From G965230065 sp965230065 (GTDB lineage Bacteria > Bacteroidota > Bacteroidia > Cytophagales > Cyclobacteriaceae), in contig OZ245942.1 of the NCBI GenBank assembly GCA_965230065.1, positions 5,208,001-5,272,000 on the forward strand: a stretch of DNA of 64,000 bases, written 5' to 3'. Every line of letters begins with the position of its first letter. Position 1 is the stretch's first letter. Under the pieces are notes generated by a model. It saw only the letters and a program-made list of their open reading frames with translations, searched no databases and had not been told where the DNA came from. Position numbers and translations under genes: made by a program. Of this stretch, positions 9,477 through 17,365 are shown in pieces.

Positions 9477-11051
9477 TTAATTCTCAGCCAATTCAATGTC
9501 CCCTGGTCTCCATGTTTTATCGAAATATGGTTCTAATGGACCATATAGCCTTAAAATTGTGAACCAACTCTTTCCCGAGACTGTTTGTAGCCAATTAGCC
9601 TCTTTTCCCTCCGGAGCAGTATTTTCCGGGCCAAAATAAATGGTATACGACCCATCTTCATTGGCCACCAACGGCGTACGTTTACTGCTGATACTAGGCA
9701 GCGACTGTGTAGTTTGAAGCTCTGAACGCGTTTGTGGATCATACACTACCAAAGACCAGAAATCCTTTGCCGGGGCATTGGCCGGAATGGTAAGGGTATA
9801 GTTTTTATCACCATCCAAACTGGCTCCTTCAGCATCACGGAAAGCGATGGCATATTGAGATCCTTTTCCTACCATTTTCAGCACCATGGCAGGGGTATTT
9901 ACAGTGGCAGCATAGAAAAACCTTGTCCTGGCATCTAAGAACCTGCCTCCATTGCCTTTGTCTTTCAGCCAACGATAGTCTCCACCCAGAAAGCCAGTTT
10001 CCCAATGGCTGTTCTCGAAAATAACAGCATCATCCTCTCTGCTATTGAAGACAATGGCTCGAGCGGTGGCATTTCCTACCTTTACAGCATCTTCAAGGAT
10101 TTTTTTAGTTCTCTCATCCGGTGCAAATGGCTTTCCTTTTTCAATGCCGATACTGGCAAACAATCCGCGCAACTCAGGGTCTAAAAAACTGATAGGCTCT
10201 CGCTGTACAACTTCGTTCAACTCTTCGTAGAAGCTAAAATCATTGGCATGAATGGTATTGTAATCCTTGTTTGAACCGGAGATGAACTCCATTTCGGGCG
10301 GGTTATTTTTATCCTTGAGCGGATAAATTTTCAAACCTTCCTTATACATTTTAACAGAAAAGTCTGTCTTACCATCTACCAGAAAACCTCTTAGGATTAA
10401 CCAGTTGATATAGCTGGTGGAGTTAGCAACAAAATAGCCTTCCGGCACATCCTCTTTGTAGTCGGGAGGCAGAATAAGATATTTCCCTCCTTTACCTCTG
10501 TCTGGTCCGGGAAATCCCATATCCACCACAAATCTAAAGAAGGCATCATTTACAGTACCCGGCCCACTACCTGCCGGCACTTCAACGACCATTGGCCCTT
10601 CTCTTAAATCTAAAATGGCTGACGCGTAAATAGTACTGGTATTACCCGTGAGCCATAGCGGGTTAGAATCCATTAGCTCATCAAATAGTACTACCTGATT
10701 GAATTTTGTAGCGCCTACATCGTTCATGCCATGATGAATACCTTCAAGGGAAGTAGCGGGTATTCCGTTGAGGAATGTTTCTACGCCACGCAAAAAATCC
10801 AAATTTTCGTAAAGAATTTCGGCAGTTTCAGCTGTAGGTACCCCATCGGAATAGTTGAGTGTCCCAATTCTGGTAACTACACGGTCTGGTGTGAGGATTT
10901 TTTCCGGAATATCGGTGTTGTATTTACTTTTTATTGCTTCTATTTCAGACGCTTCATTGCCCACCTCATTTGGTGCAACAGTTTTTTTGTTTTGGCAACT
11001 GATAATTGTGCATATAAGCAGAATGAGCAATTTGTTGTTTAATTGTTTCAT
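9477..11051 (-). CDS. DUF1254/DUF1214 domain lipoprotein
   Basis: This 524-residue protein has a lipoprotein signal peptide (lipobox Cys19, CTIISC). The N-terminal half carries the DUF1254 pattern (ILYENLDFLRGVETFLNGIP, then FDELMDSNPLWLTGNT and GPMVVEVPAGSGPGTVNDAF). The C-terminal half carries DUF1214 features (YTLTIPANAPAKDFWSLVVY and the terminal FYDKTWRPGD-like segment, here YFDKTWRPGD). These proteins have no firmly known activity; they are secreted and often occur beside sulfatases and porins, as here. The length and domain order are normal for the family. Confidence 0.88.
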   Translation of the reverse strand: MKQLNNKLLILLICTIISCQNKKTVAPNEVGNEASEIEAIKSKYNTDIPEKILTPDRVVTRIGTLNYSDGVPTAETAEILYENLDFLRGVETFLNGIPATSLEGIHHGMNDVGATKFNQVVLFDELMDSNPLWLTGNTSTIYASAILDLREGPMVVEVPAGSGPGTVNDAFFRFVVDMGFPGPDRGKGGKYLILPPDYKEDVPEGYFVANSTSYINWLILRGFLVDGKTDFSVKMYKEGLKIYPLKDKNNPPEMEFISGSNKDYNTIHANDFSFYEELNEVVQREPISFLDPELRGLFASIGIEKGKPFAPDERTKKILEDAVKVGNATARAIVFNSREDDAVIFENSHWETGFLGGDYRWLKDKGNGGRFLDARTRFFYAATVNTPAMVLKMVGKGSQYAIAFRDAEGASLDGDKNYTLTIPANAPAKDFWSLVVYDPQTRSELQTTQSLPSISSKRTPLVANEDGSYTIYFGPENTAPEGKEANWLQTVSGKSWFTILRLYGPLEPYFDKTWRPGDIELAEN

Positions 11052-11123
11052 AAATACAATTTTATTGGTAGTTAGTTTTCATTTCTCAATATGATATCTG
11101 CGGTTCTATCCGTACGGTTTTTA

Positions 11124-11297
11124 TTACTTGCCACCTACAAATTTTAGGGGGCCAAACGAGGTTTGCATAGTAAGTCTGGCTTCACTGGCCGGTGGCGTGG
11201 GAGGAAATGGCAGTACATTCTGTGCCTGTACTAAGCCTCTCCAACCACATAATAGCACAAAAGCTGAAAGTAATGAACGAAGTTCAATAGATTTCAT
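11124..11297 (-). CDS. Small secreted ORF resembling an arylsulfatase N-terminus (57 residues)
   Basis: Between the DUF1254 gene and a barrel gene there is a 57-codon minus-strand ORF with a signal-like start (MKSIELRSLLSAFVLLCGW, cleavage after VQAQ). The mature part is only about 31 residues, NVLPFPPTPPASEARLTMQT and then SFGPLKFVGGK. The LPFPPTP...TMQ stretch is, as I recall it, typical of the extreme N-terminus of one class of secreted arylsulfatases and related envelope proteins, where it precedes the catalytic domain. Here it ends at a TAA with no sulfatase domain after it. It may be a real small secreted protein or the remnant of a sulfatase gene. No other gene is seen in the surrounding 11052-11361 gap. 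Confidence 0.5.
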   Translation of the reverse strand: MKSIELRSLLSAFVLLCGWRGLVQAQNVLPFPPTPPASEARLTMQTSFGPLKFVGGK

Positions 11298-11361
11298 GAT
11301 GAGTAGTTTTAATAGGTGTGTTTATAAAGTGCTATATAAATACACACAGGGTTTTATGATT

Positions 11362-11946
11362 TTAGTTAATAAATACAAATCCAAAGTTCAGGGTAAAGTA
11401 CCCCTGGGCAGGAAGGTCCCCGGCCTCAAAGCCATAGTAATATTTGGAAGAAACCTTAAAACTCACCGTCGAGCTTGCTTCATACAGAATGCCTATCTCA
11501 GGCCGGATGGCAAAATTTACGGCATCATGGGTTATAGAATAAACACCCATATCGGTTTCACGCCTTGAATACATGATACCCATACCGAAGCCTGCAAAAG
11601 GATTAATCTTTTCTCTCGGCTGAAAATAATAATCGGCAGCAAATAAGAGCGGATACTGGTTATTGTATCGGTATTGTTTGCCAGAATAGGTGAGGTTGCC
11701 AACGGTATATATGTCATCGGGGCGGGCATCATAAAAAACATTCCAACCCAGATCAACCCCAACCCCAATTTCAGGTTGTATCATCCTCCGATAGTCAATA
11801 GCAAACCCACGGGGGCTGGCTTTGCTGATATATCCACCCAGGTCGCCGGTGCCAAAACCGATGGAATACTGAATGGCGGTAAGGTTGTTTTGTGCGTAGG
11901 CCGATGTTACAGAAAAGGCCAGTATAATAAACAATATCTTTTTCAT
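11362..11946 (-). CDS. Outer-membrane beta-barrel protein
   Basis: This is a 194-residue protein with signal peptide MKKILFIILAFSVTSAYAQ. The rest is barrel-like: AIQYSIGFGTGDLGGYIS, QPEIGVGVDLGWNVFYD, INPFAGFGMGIMYSRRE, FAIRPEIGILYEAS, FKVSSKYYYGFEAG, ending in LNFGFVFIN. It resembles the small 'porin family' barrels of Bacteroidota (OmpW/OmpX size). No substrate can be assigned. It follows the DUF4136 lipoprotein gene by 20 bp and probably shares its transcript. Confidence 0.72.
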   Translation of the reverse strand: MKKILFIILAFSVTSAYAQNNLTAIQYSIGFGTGDLGGYISKASPRGFAIDYRRMIQPEIGVGVDLGWNVFYDARPDDIYTVGNLTYSGKQYRYNNQYPLLFAADYYFQPREKINPFAGFGMGIMYSRRETDMGVYSITHDAVNFAIRPEIGILYEASSTVSFKVSSKYYYGFEAGDLPAQGYFTLNFGFVFIN

Positions 11947-11966
11947 GGAATTACAGAATTTAAGGC

Positions 11967-12575
11967 TTAGTTGATTTTCAGATAGGGAGACTGGAAAAAA
12001 GCTTTGTCGATGGCTGTATCAACCCGGGTAGCATCATATGAATTCGTCAAAATGCCATTGATGGCTCCTGTCCATTGGGGAATAGGGTTTCCATTGGCAC
12101 CTTCAATGGTTGGGTCTACCAAAGCCATTAGCAGGGTACCAGTGGTATATCCGCTCACATAATAGGGAGGATAGCCCCAGCCCGGATAATAACCGCCCCA
12201 CCACCAGTACCAATAGTCATAATAATAATAAAGCGTCGTTGTTTCCCAGGAAGCCGGGGTTAAAAGCAGGTCTGGATCTTCATCAATGTCTACTCTCTGC
12301 CAGCCCAAACTAGCCATGTTGTCATCTATGGTGGCAAGTATTAAAGAAGCTACAGCATCAGGTATAAATTCAGGGTCTTCTCCCTCCTCAACATCTCCCG
12401 TGATTTTGACAATCCTGTCTGGCCGGGCATAGGTGTTCTTTTGCGGAAACTCGTATTCATCATTAAAATGTGTGAGCACTATGTCAAAGTCCTCTATGTA
12501 TTCAGGCCCGTCAGGGTAGCACCCGCACAGGAAAGTACAGAGGAAACCGACGAACATGGTGATTGTAGTTTTCAT
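11967..12575 (-). CDS. DUF4136 lipoprotein
   Basis: This 202-residue lipoprotein (lipobox Cys19, FLCGC followed by YPDGPEY) has the DUF4136 layout: a first strand around FDIVLTHFNDEYEF, a helix DAVASLILATIDDNMASLGW, the DEDPDLLL segment, a very aromatic loop (YYYYDYWYWWWGGYYPGWG) and a final WTGAINGIL...AFFQSPYL. It is the first gene of the minus-strand envelope series. Eighty-three bp upstream of its start lies the conserved 33-bp element at 12658-12690, so it is a likely target of the regulators encoded divergently at 12957 and 14652. Confidence 0.78.
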   Translation of the reverse strand: MKTTITMFVGFLCTFLCGCYPDGPEYIEDFDIVLTHFNDEYEFPQKNTYARPDRIVKITGDVEEGEDPEFIPDAVASLILATIDDNMASLGWQRVDIDEDPDLLLTPASWETTTLYYYYDYWYWWWGGYYPGWGYPPYYVSGYTTGTLLMALVDPTIEGANGNPIPQWTGAINGILTNSYDATRVDTAIDKAFFQSPYLKIN

Positions 12576-12657
12576 GTTTTTTGTGGTTTGAAGTATTAAG
12601 ATTAAGTGTGAATTATGAAAAGGTATGTCCCAAAGCTAAAGTTGTTATCAACACCAT

Positions 12658-12690
12658 GTAAGTGAAATACCGTTACTTAACCGTTAAACC
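12658..12690 (-). promoter_or_regulatory. Conserved 33-bp upstream element, copy 1 (faces DUF4136 gene)
   Basis: Read on the minus strand the core is TTTAACGGTTAAGTAACGGT, followed by ATTTCACTTAC. It holds two direct repeats TAACGGT spaced 11 bp start to start, about one helical turn, as expected for a regulator binding in tandem. The same element, with three mismatches over 33 bp, is at 16394-16425 in mirror orientation. The rest of the 12576-12956 gap shows no gene. Confidence 0.7.
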
Positions 12691-12956
12691 ATCATGAATA
12701 AAGGGGGAAAATCAGTGCAGAAAAAGAGGAATTAGTAGGATGATTTTTTTATATTTGGCATGAAAAAAGGATTTATGTAGGTATTTGCCTAATATACAAT
12801 TCTTAAACCCGGGATATTAGTAAGTTATTACCTATATCAGTTTTTAAAATTCAGCTTTCCAAAGGTTACTTTCCGGGGTGGGATAATATAGTTACTTTGA
12901 ATTACAGCTTTCATAGGCTGCATACAAATTGTTTATTACCATAAGACTATCAAAAG

Positions 12957-14576
12957 ATGCATGCTAACCTGTCATTAGCCCAACCAAAAGCTGAATACAC
13001 AAACGAGGAAGTACAGGCTCAGTTAGAACGTATCCTCTCCAGTAAGATATGTGCTAACTCAAACGTATTATGCAATTTTTTGCGGTTTATTGTAGAAGAA
13101 ACCCTCAAGGGGAATACCGATGGATTAAAAGAATATACCATTGGGGTAAGTGCGTTGGGAAAACCACCCGGCTTCAATCCGCAAATCGACGCCATTGTGC
13201 GGATACATGCCGGCAGGCTCAGGCGGTTGTTAAAGGAATATTATTCGGGGCCAGGTTTGACAGACCCTATCAAGATTGAAGTAGTAAAGGGCACTTATGT
13301 TCCGGTATTCCGGTCTCAGTTGGTCAATAATCAAAATGGAAAAGCAGTTGATCATGGCAAGCCCACTCAGTACTCCCGCTCAAAACTGACCCTGGCTATT
13401 TTACCTTTCCGCAATTTATGCCCTGATGAAAAATACCAATTTTTCGTAGATGGATTTGGAGAAGAGCTGACCCGTATCTTCAGTACCAATCAGGATATTG
13501 CGGTGATCGCACATCATTCTACACGAAAGTATTCCACTACTGAGGTTGATATGCAGGGTATAGGCTCTAATTTAGGCGTACATTATCTGGTATATGGTAC
13601 GGTAAGGCGTTCATCTAAGGAAATTAGAATCAATGTAGGGTTGTCGGAGACAATGAACAGTACGCAAATCTGGAATAAGTCCTACAACTACACGCTGAAA
13701 GACGACAATCTTATTGATATACAAGACCAGGTGGTTGACGATGTTTTCTCAATCCTTGGTGGATATTATGGGTTCATTATTCGTGACAACATGATTTCTA
13801 ACCGGAGAAAACATGCCCTTAGTATTCAGTCTTTTGATGCGGCTTTGTGGAATTACTATTTCCATATGAATTTTTCGCAGGAGTCTTATCTGAAAACCCG
13901 GGAGGCATTGGAAAAAGCCTTGCAGCATGACCCTGATAATGCCACCGTTTTAGCCATGTTGGCAGAGTTATACCTTACCGCCTATTCGCTTGGCTACCCT
14001 ACCATAGCAGATCCCATAAACACAAGTTATCAACTGACAAAAAAGGCTATTGAAATTGATCCCCAATGCCAGCGAGCCAATCTGGAGCATGGCTGGGCCT
14101 GTATTTATTTAAAAAGGAAGGAAGAGGCCATTCATGCTTTGGAATACTGTGTAAAGCTTAATCCTTCTTCTGCTGCTTTCACCGGAGCTGTTGGATTTGA
14201 TATGGCTTGTGCCGGAGAATATAAGCGTGCCTATATACTGCTTACCCAATCCCTCGACCTCAACCCCCATTGTCCCTGGTGGTTTCACCTGGGTTTTTTC
14301 CTTGTTCATTATCACAACGGGCAATATAAAAAAGCCCTTGAGCATGCTGAAAAGATAGATACTACGGATGTTTTTATTAATCCTTTGATAAAAGCGGCTG
14401 CTAAAGGCCAAATGGGCTTACTTACAGAGACGCATGCTGAAGTAGACATATTGAAACAACAATTTCAAGAGATCGTAGCTGACCTGAAAATGCACCTGAG
14501 CACCTTTTTGGTAGACGATGCCATGGTAGATCATATTATGGAGGGGGCAAAAAAAGCAGGCCTTGCTATAGTTTGA
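12957..14576 (+). CDS. Winged-helix-like / TolB-N-like / TPR regulator, copy 1
   Basis: This is a 539-residue cytoplasmic protein. Residues about 13-125 match the N-terminal DNA-binding-type domain seen in many TolB-like/TPR and cyclase-like regulators (FLRFIVEETLKGNTDGLKEY, IDAIVRIHAGRLRRLLKEYY, then KGTYVPVF). Residues about 140-240 look like the TolB-N/FlgO-type domain (LAILPFRNL, FVDGFGEELTRIF, YLVYGTVRRSS). From about residue 290 on, TPR-like repeats follow (ALEKALQHDPDNATVLAMLA, AIHALEYCVKLNPSS). No transmembrane segment is seen. It is a likely transcription regulator with a peptide- or protein-sensing TPR tail. Its paralogue follows 75 bp downstream in the same direction. Confidence 0.8.
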   Translation: MHANLSLAQPKAEYTNEEVQAQLERILSSKICANSNVLCNFLRFIVEETLKGNTDGLKEYTIGVSALGKPPGFNPQIDAIVRIHAGRLRRLLKEYYSGPGLTDPIKIEVVKGTYVPVFRSQLVNNQNGKAVDHGKPTQYSRSKLTLAILPFRNLCPDEKYQFFVDGFGEELTRIFSTNQDIAVIAHHSTRKYSTTEVDMQGIGSNLGVHYLVYGTVRRSSKEIRINVGLSETMNSTQIWNKSYNYTLKDDNLIDIQDQVVDDVFSILGGYYGFIIRDNMISNRRKHALSIQSFDAALWNYYFHMNFSQESYLKTREALEKALQHDPDNATVLAMLAELYLTAYSLGYPTIADPINTSYQLTKKAIEIDPQCQRANLEHGWACIYLKRKEEAIHALEYCVKLNPSSAAFTGAVGFDMACAGEYKRAYILLTQSLDLNPHCPWWFHLGFFLVHYHNGQYKKALEHAEKIDTTDVFINPLIKAAAKGQMGLLTETHAEVDILKQQFQEIVADLKMHLSTFLVDDAMVDHIMEGAKKAGLAIV

Positions 14577-14651
14577 AATTATTGATTATCAAAAAAAAAT
14601 GAGCTGCTTTTAGATTTAACCCTGCTTAAAAAGCCATAAAAAATACTGTTG

Positions 14652-16274
14652 ATGTCTGATATTTCTGCAAAGATTCCTACACAATTAGCATATTCAAAAA
14701 ATGAAGTTCTTGAGGAATTGGGCCGTATCCTATCCAGCGATTCGTTTTCTCATTCTGCTGTACTATCCAGCTTCCTGAAGTTTGTGGTGGAAGAAACCCT
14801 GGAAGGAAACACTGATGGATTGAAAGAATATACCATTGGGGTAAGTGCCTTGGGGAAAACGGCTGACTTTAATCCACAGATTGATGCCATTGTGCGGATA
14901 CATGCTGGCAGGCTCAGGCGGTTATTAAAAGAGTATTATGAAGGGCCAGGATTGACAGATCCTATCAGGATTGAAGTAGTAAAAGGCACCTACGTTCCGG
15001 TATTCCGGCCTCAGTTACTCAATAAGGTAAATGGAAAAGCGGATGAAAATATCAAAACCACCCCATATACCCGTTCAAAATTGACGCTTGCGGTTTTGCC
15101 TTTCCGCAATTTATGTGCGGATGGAAGTTATCAGTTTTTTGTGGACGGATTTGGGGAGGAGCTTACCCGGATATTCAGTATCTGTCAGGATATAGCGGTG
15201 ATTGCACATCACTCTACCCGAAAGTACGCCCTTGCCCCGGTGGATATGCGGGAAATAGGTGTTGAATTAGGGGCTCATTATCTGATCAATGGCACAGTAA
15301 GGCGTTCGTCTGAAGAGATTAGGGTAAATGTAGCTCTAGTAGAAACCCTTAATGGCAGACAGGTATGGTCTAAAGTATACACACATGTACTGGAAGAAGA
15401 CAAAATTATGGACATACAAGATGAAATCAATGATAATGTCTTTGCTATCTTAAGTGGTCATTATGGTTTCATTGTTCGTCATATTATGAATGCTGCGCAA
15501 AGCACAAAAAAATTAGATTTAATGTCATTTGATGCTATTTTATGGATTTATTATGCACAAATGACACACTCCTTGGAGGCTTTTCAATTAACCCGTGAAG
15601 CACTGGAAAAGGCTTTGCAACACGAACCTAATAATGTAACGTGTTTGGCCATGCTGGGGGATTTATACCTTGACTCCTACACGCTTGGCTTTCCTACCGT
15701 TGAAGATCCCGTGAGCGAAGCCTATCAATTAATATCAAAAGCCATCAAAATAGATCCTCTTTCCCAATATGCTCAATTGATATTTGCCTGGGTAAACATT
15801 TACATGCATAGAAAAAAAGAAGCGATTGAGGCGATGGATTACTGTTTGCAATTAGGCCCTCCCTCTGCTTCGCTAAATGGGGCGCTGGGGTTTGGAATGG
15901 CCTGTGCAGGTGAGTATAAACGTGGCTATGCATTGCTTAAACAATCCTTAGATCTTAATCCTTATTGTCCCTGGTGGTATTACATGGGTTTTTTCTTTGT
16001 CCATTATGATAGCGGTCATTATCATGAAGCCCTTACCTGTGCTCAAAAAATGGATGCTTCAGATGATGTATTTTTGAAACCCTTACTAATAGCGGCTGCT
16101 TTAGGGCAACTTGGTTTAAAAGCGGAGGCGCAAGCTGAAATAGAAATATTGAAACAACAATTCCAGGAGATCATTCCTAATATGAAAATGCACTTGGGTA
16201 CCTTATTGCTGGACGATGAATTAATCAATGCTATTATTAAAGGAATAAAAAAGGCTGGGCTTTCCACATCCTAA
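14652..16274 (+). CDS. Winged-helix-like / TolB-N-like / TPR regulator, copy 2
   Basis: This is a 540-residue paralogue of the preceding gene; the ATG at 14652 is preferred to the TTG one codon earlier. The putative DNA-binding domain is nearly identical to copy 1 (GNTDGLKEYTIGVSALGK, IVRIHAGRLRRLLKEYY), while the TPR half has diverged more (ALEKALQHEPNNVTCLAMLG, YCLQLGPPSASLNGALGFGM). This suggests both bind the same DNA site but sense different partners. The gene is followed by a 209-bp gap that holds the second copy of the 32-bp element, then the carbonic anhydrase gene. Confidence 0.8.
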   Translation: MSDISAKIPTQLAYSKNEVLEELGRILSSDSFSHSAVLSSFLKFVVEETLEGNTDGLKEYTIGVSALGKTADFNPQIDAIVRIHAGRLRRLLKEYYEGPGLTDPIRIEVVKGTYVPVFRPQLLNKVNGKADENIKTTPYTRSKLTLAVLPFRNLCADGSYQFFVDGFGEELTRIFSICQDIAVIAHHSTRKYALAPVDMREIGVELGAHYLINGTVRRSSEEIRVNVALVETLNGRQVWSKVYTHVLEEDKIMDIQDEINDNVFAILSGHYGFIVRHIMNAAQSTKKLDLMSFDAILWIYYAQMTHSLEAFQLTREALEKALQHEPNNVTCLAMLGDLYLDSYTLGFPTVEDPVSEAYQLISKAIKIDPLSQYAQLIFAWVNIYMHRKKEAIEAMDYCLQLGPPSASLNGALGFGMACAGEYKRGYALLKQSLDLNPYCPWWYYMGFFFVHYDSGHYHEALTCAQKMDASDDVFLKPLLIAAALGQLGLKAEAQAEIEILKQQFQEIIPNMKMHLGTLLLDDELINAIIKGIKKAGLSTS

Positions 16275-16393
16275 TGCGCATATTTATCTAAATTACAATA
16301 TATCTTTTTTGGCTTCCACTTCGGCGAATGATGTCTTCTATGCATTTTCTTTCCTGTCAAAATCCCCTCTACAATAGCAAGCATTGAATCTGT

Positions 16394-16425
16394 GTTTAAC
16401 GGTTAAGTAACGGTGTTTTACTTAC
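16394..16425 (+). promoter_or_regulatory. Conserved 32-bp upstream element, copy 2 (faces carbonic anhydrase gene)
   Basis: The core TTTAACGGTTAAGTAACGGT is identical to copy 1 over 20 bp, followed by GTTTTACTTAC. It lies 58 bp before the carbonic anhydrase ATG, in the same orientation relative to that gene as copy 1 is to the DUF4136 gene. The two copies bracket the regulator pair as inverted repeats 3.7 kb apart. Confidence 0.7.
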
Positions 16426-16483
16426 AAGCTGTTATTGCCTGTCATATATTTACGGTAGTTAATCTCTCATTTCAAAAAAACTC

Positions 16484-17365
16484 ATGATGCTACCACTAAC
16501 AAACACTCTTCAATCTTTGCTTATTGGATTCCTAATCACCCTGGTGGTATCCTGCGGTCAGCAACCACAAGAATCTGCTGAACAGGCCACCTCAGCAGAT
16601 ACGAAAACTACGGCACAAGCAGCACCTGCTTCAGCACGCCCGGCACATTGGGGGTATGATGGAAATGATGGCCCCTCCAACTGGGCATCTTTAAGTCCGG
16701 TCTATGCCCTATGTGGGGAAGGTTCCTCCCAATCGCCCATCAATGTTTCAAAGGCAGGTGTGAGCGAGGGTGCTAACTGGGCATTCAATTATAATGCTAC
16801 ATCCTTAAAAATTGCACACAACGAGCACATGGATGACATTCTGGACAATGGGCACACCATACAGGTTACGGTGGACGAAGGAAGCACTTTTGTATTCGGG
16901 GATATCACTTACCACTTAAAGCAATTCCATTTTCACACACCCTCTGAGCACACGATAGATGGTGAAAACCTGCCCATGGAAATGCACATGGTACACCAAA
17001 GCGATGATAAGAAACTGGCTGTTGTCAGCGTTTTGTTCAATGAAGGCAATACAGAAAATACGAATATTGCTAAAATTGTAGCTAATCTGCCAACCCAGAA
17101 AGGAGAAACCAATCACATCACAGATGTAAACCTAGATTTAGAAGCACATTTACCAGAGAGTAACCAGGCTTATCATTATTCAGGCTCTCTCACCACCCCC
17201 CCTTGCAGCGAAGATGTTCAATGGTTGATACTAAAGAACATGGTGTCGGTCACTTCAGACCAGGTGGATGCCTTTTCCTCACTCATCGGGCCAAACAACC
17301 GCCCGGTTCAATCATTGAATACCCGTTCGGTGGAAGAGGGCAATTTAACCGGGGAAGTTAACTAA
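16484..17365 (+). CDS. Alpha-class carbonic anhydrase, lipoprotein
   Basis: This 293-residue protein interconverts CO2 and bicarbonate. It has a lipoprotein signal (lipobox Cys24, LVVSC) and a Gln/Ala-rich linker. The alpha-CA domain runs from about residue 55 (HWGYDG) to the end. The zinc ligands are visible: His149 and His151 in KQFHFHTPSEH, and His168 in MEMHMVH. LTTPPCSE, the substrate-pocket motif, and QSPINV are intact, and two Cys (CGEGSSQSP and PPCSE) could form the usual disulfide. It is membrane-anchored in the periplasm or at the surface. Its stop codon overlaps the start of the next gene (TAATG), so the two are translationally coupled. Confidence 0.95.
   Translation: MMLPLTNTLQSLLIGFLITLVVSCGQQPQESAEQATSADTKTTAQAAPASARPAHWGYDGNDGPSNWASLSPVYALCGEGSSQSPINVSKAGVSEGANWAFNYNATSLKIAHNEHMDDILDNGHTIQVTVDEGSTFVFGDITYHLKQFHFHTPSEHTIDGENLPMEMHMVHQSDDKKLAVVSVLFNEGNTENTNIAKIVANLPTQKGETNHITDVNLDLEAHLPESNQAYHYSGSLTTPPCSEDVQWLILKNMVSVTSDQVDAFSSLIGPNNRPVQSLNTRSVEEGNLTGEVN

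Noticed and set aside
12576..12956. A gene in the gap between the DUF4136 and regulator genes
   Set aside because: No frame of useful length with a start; only the 33-bp element stands out.
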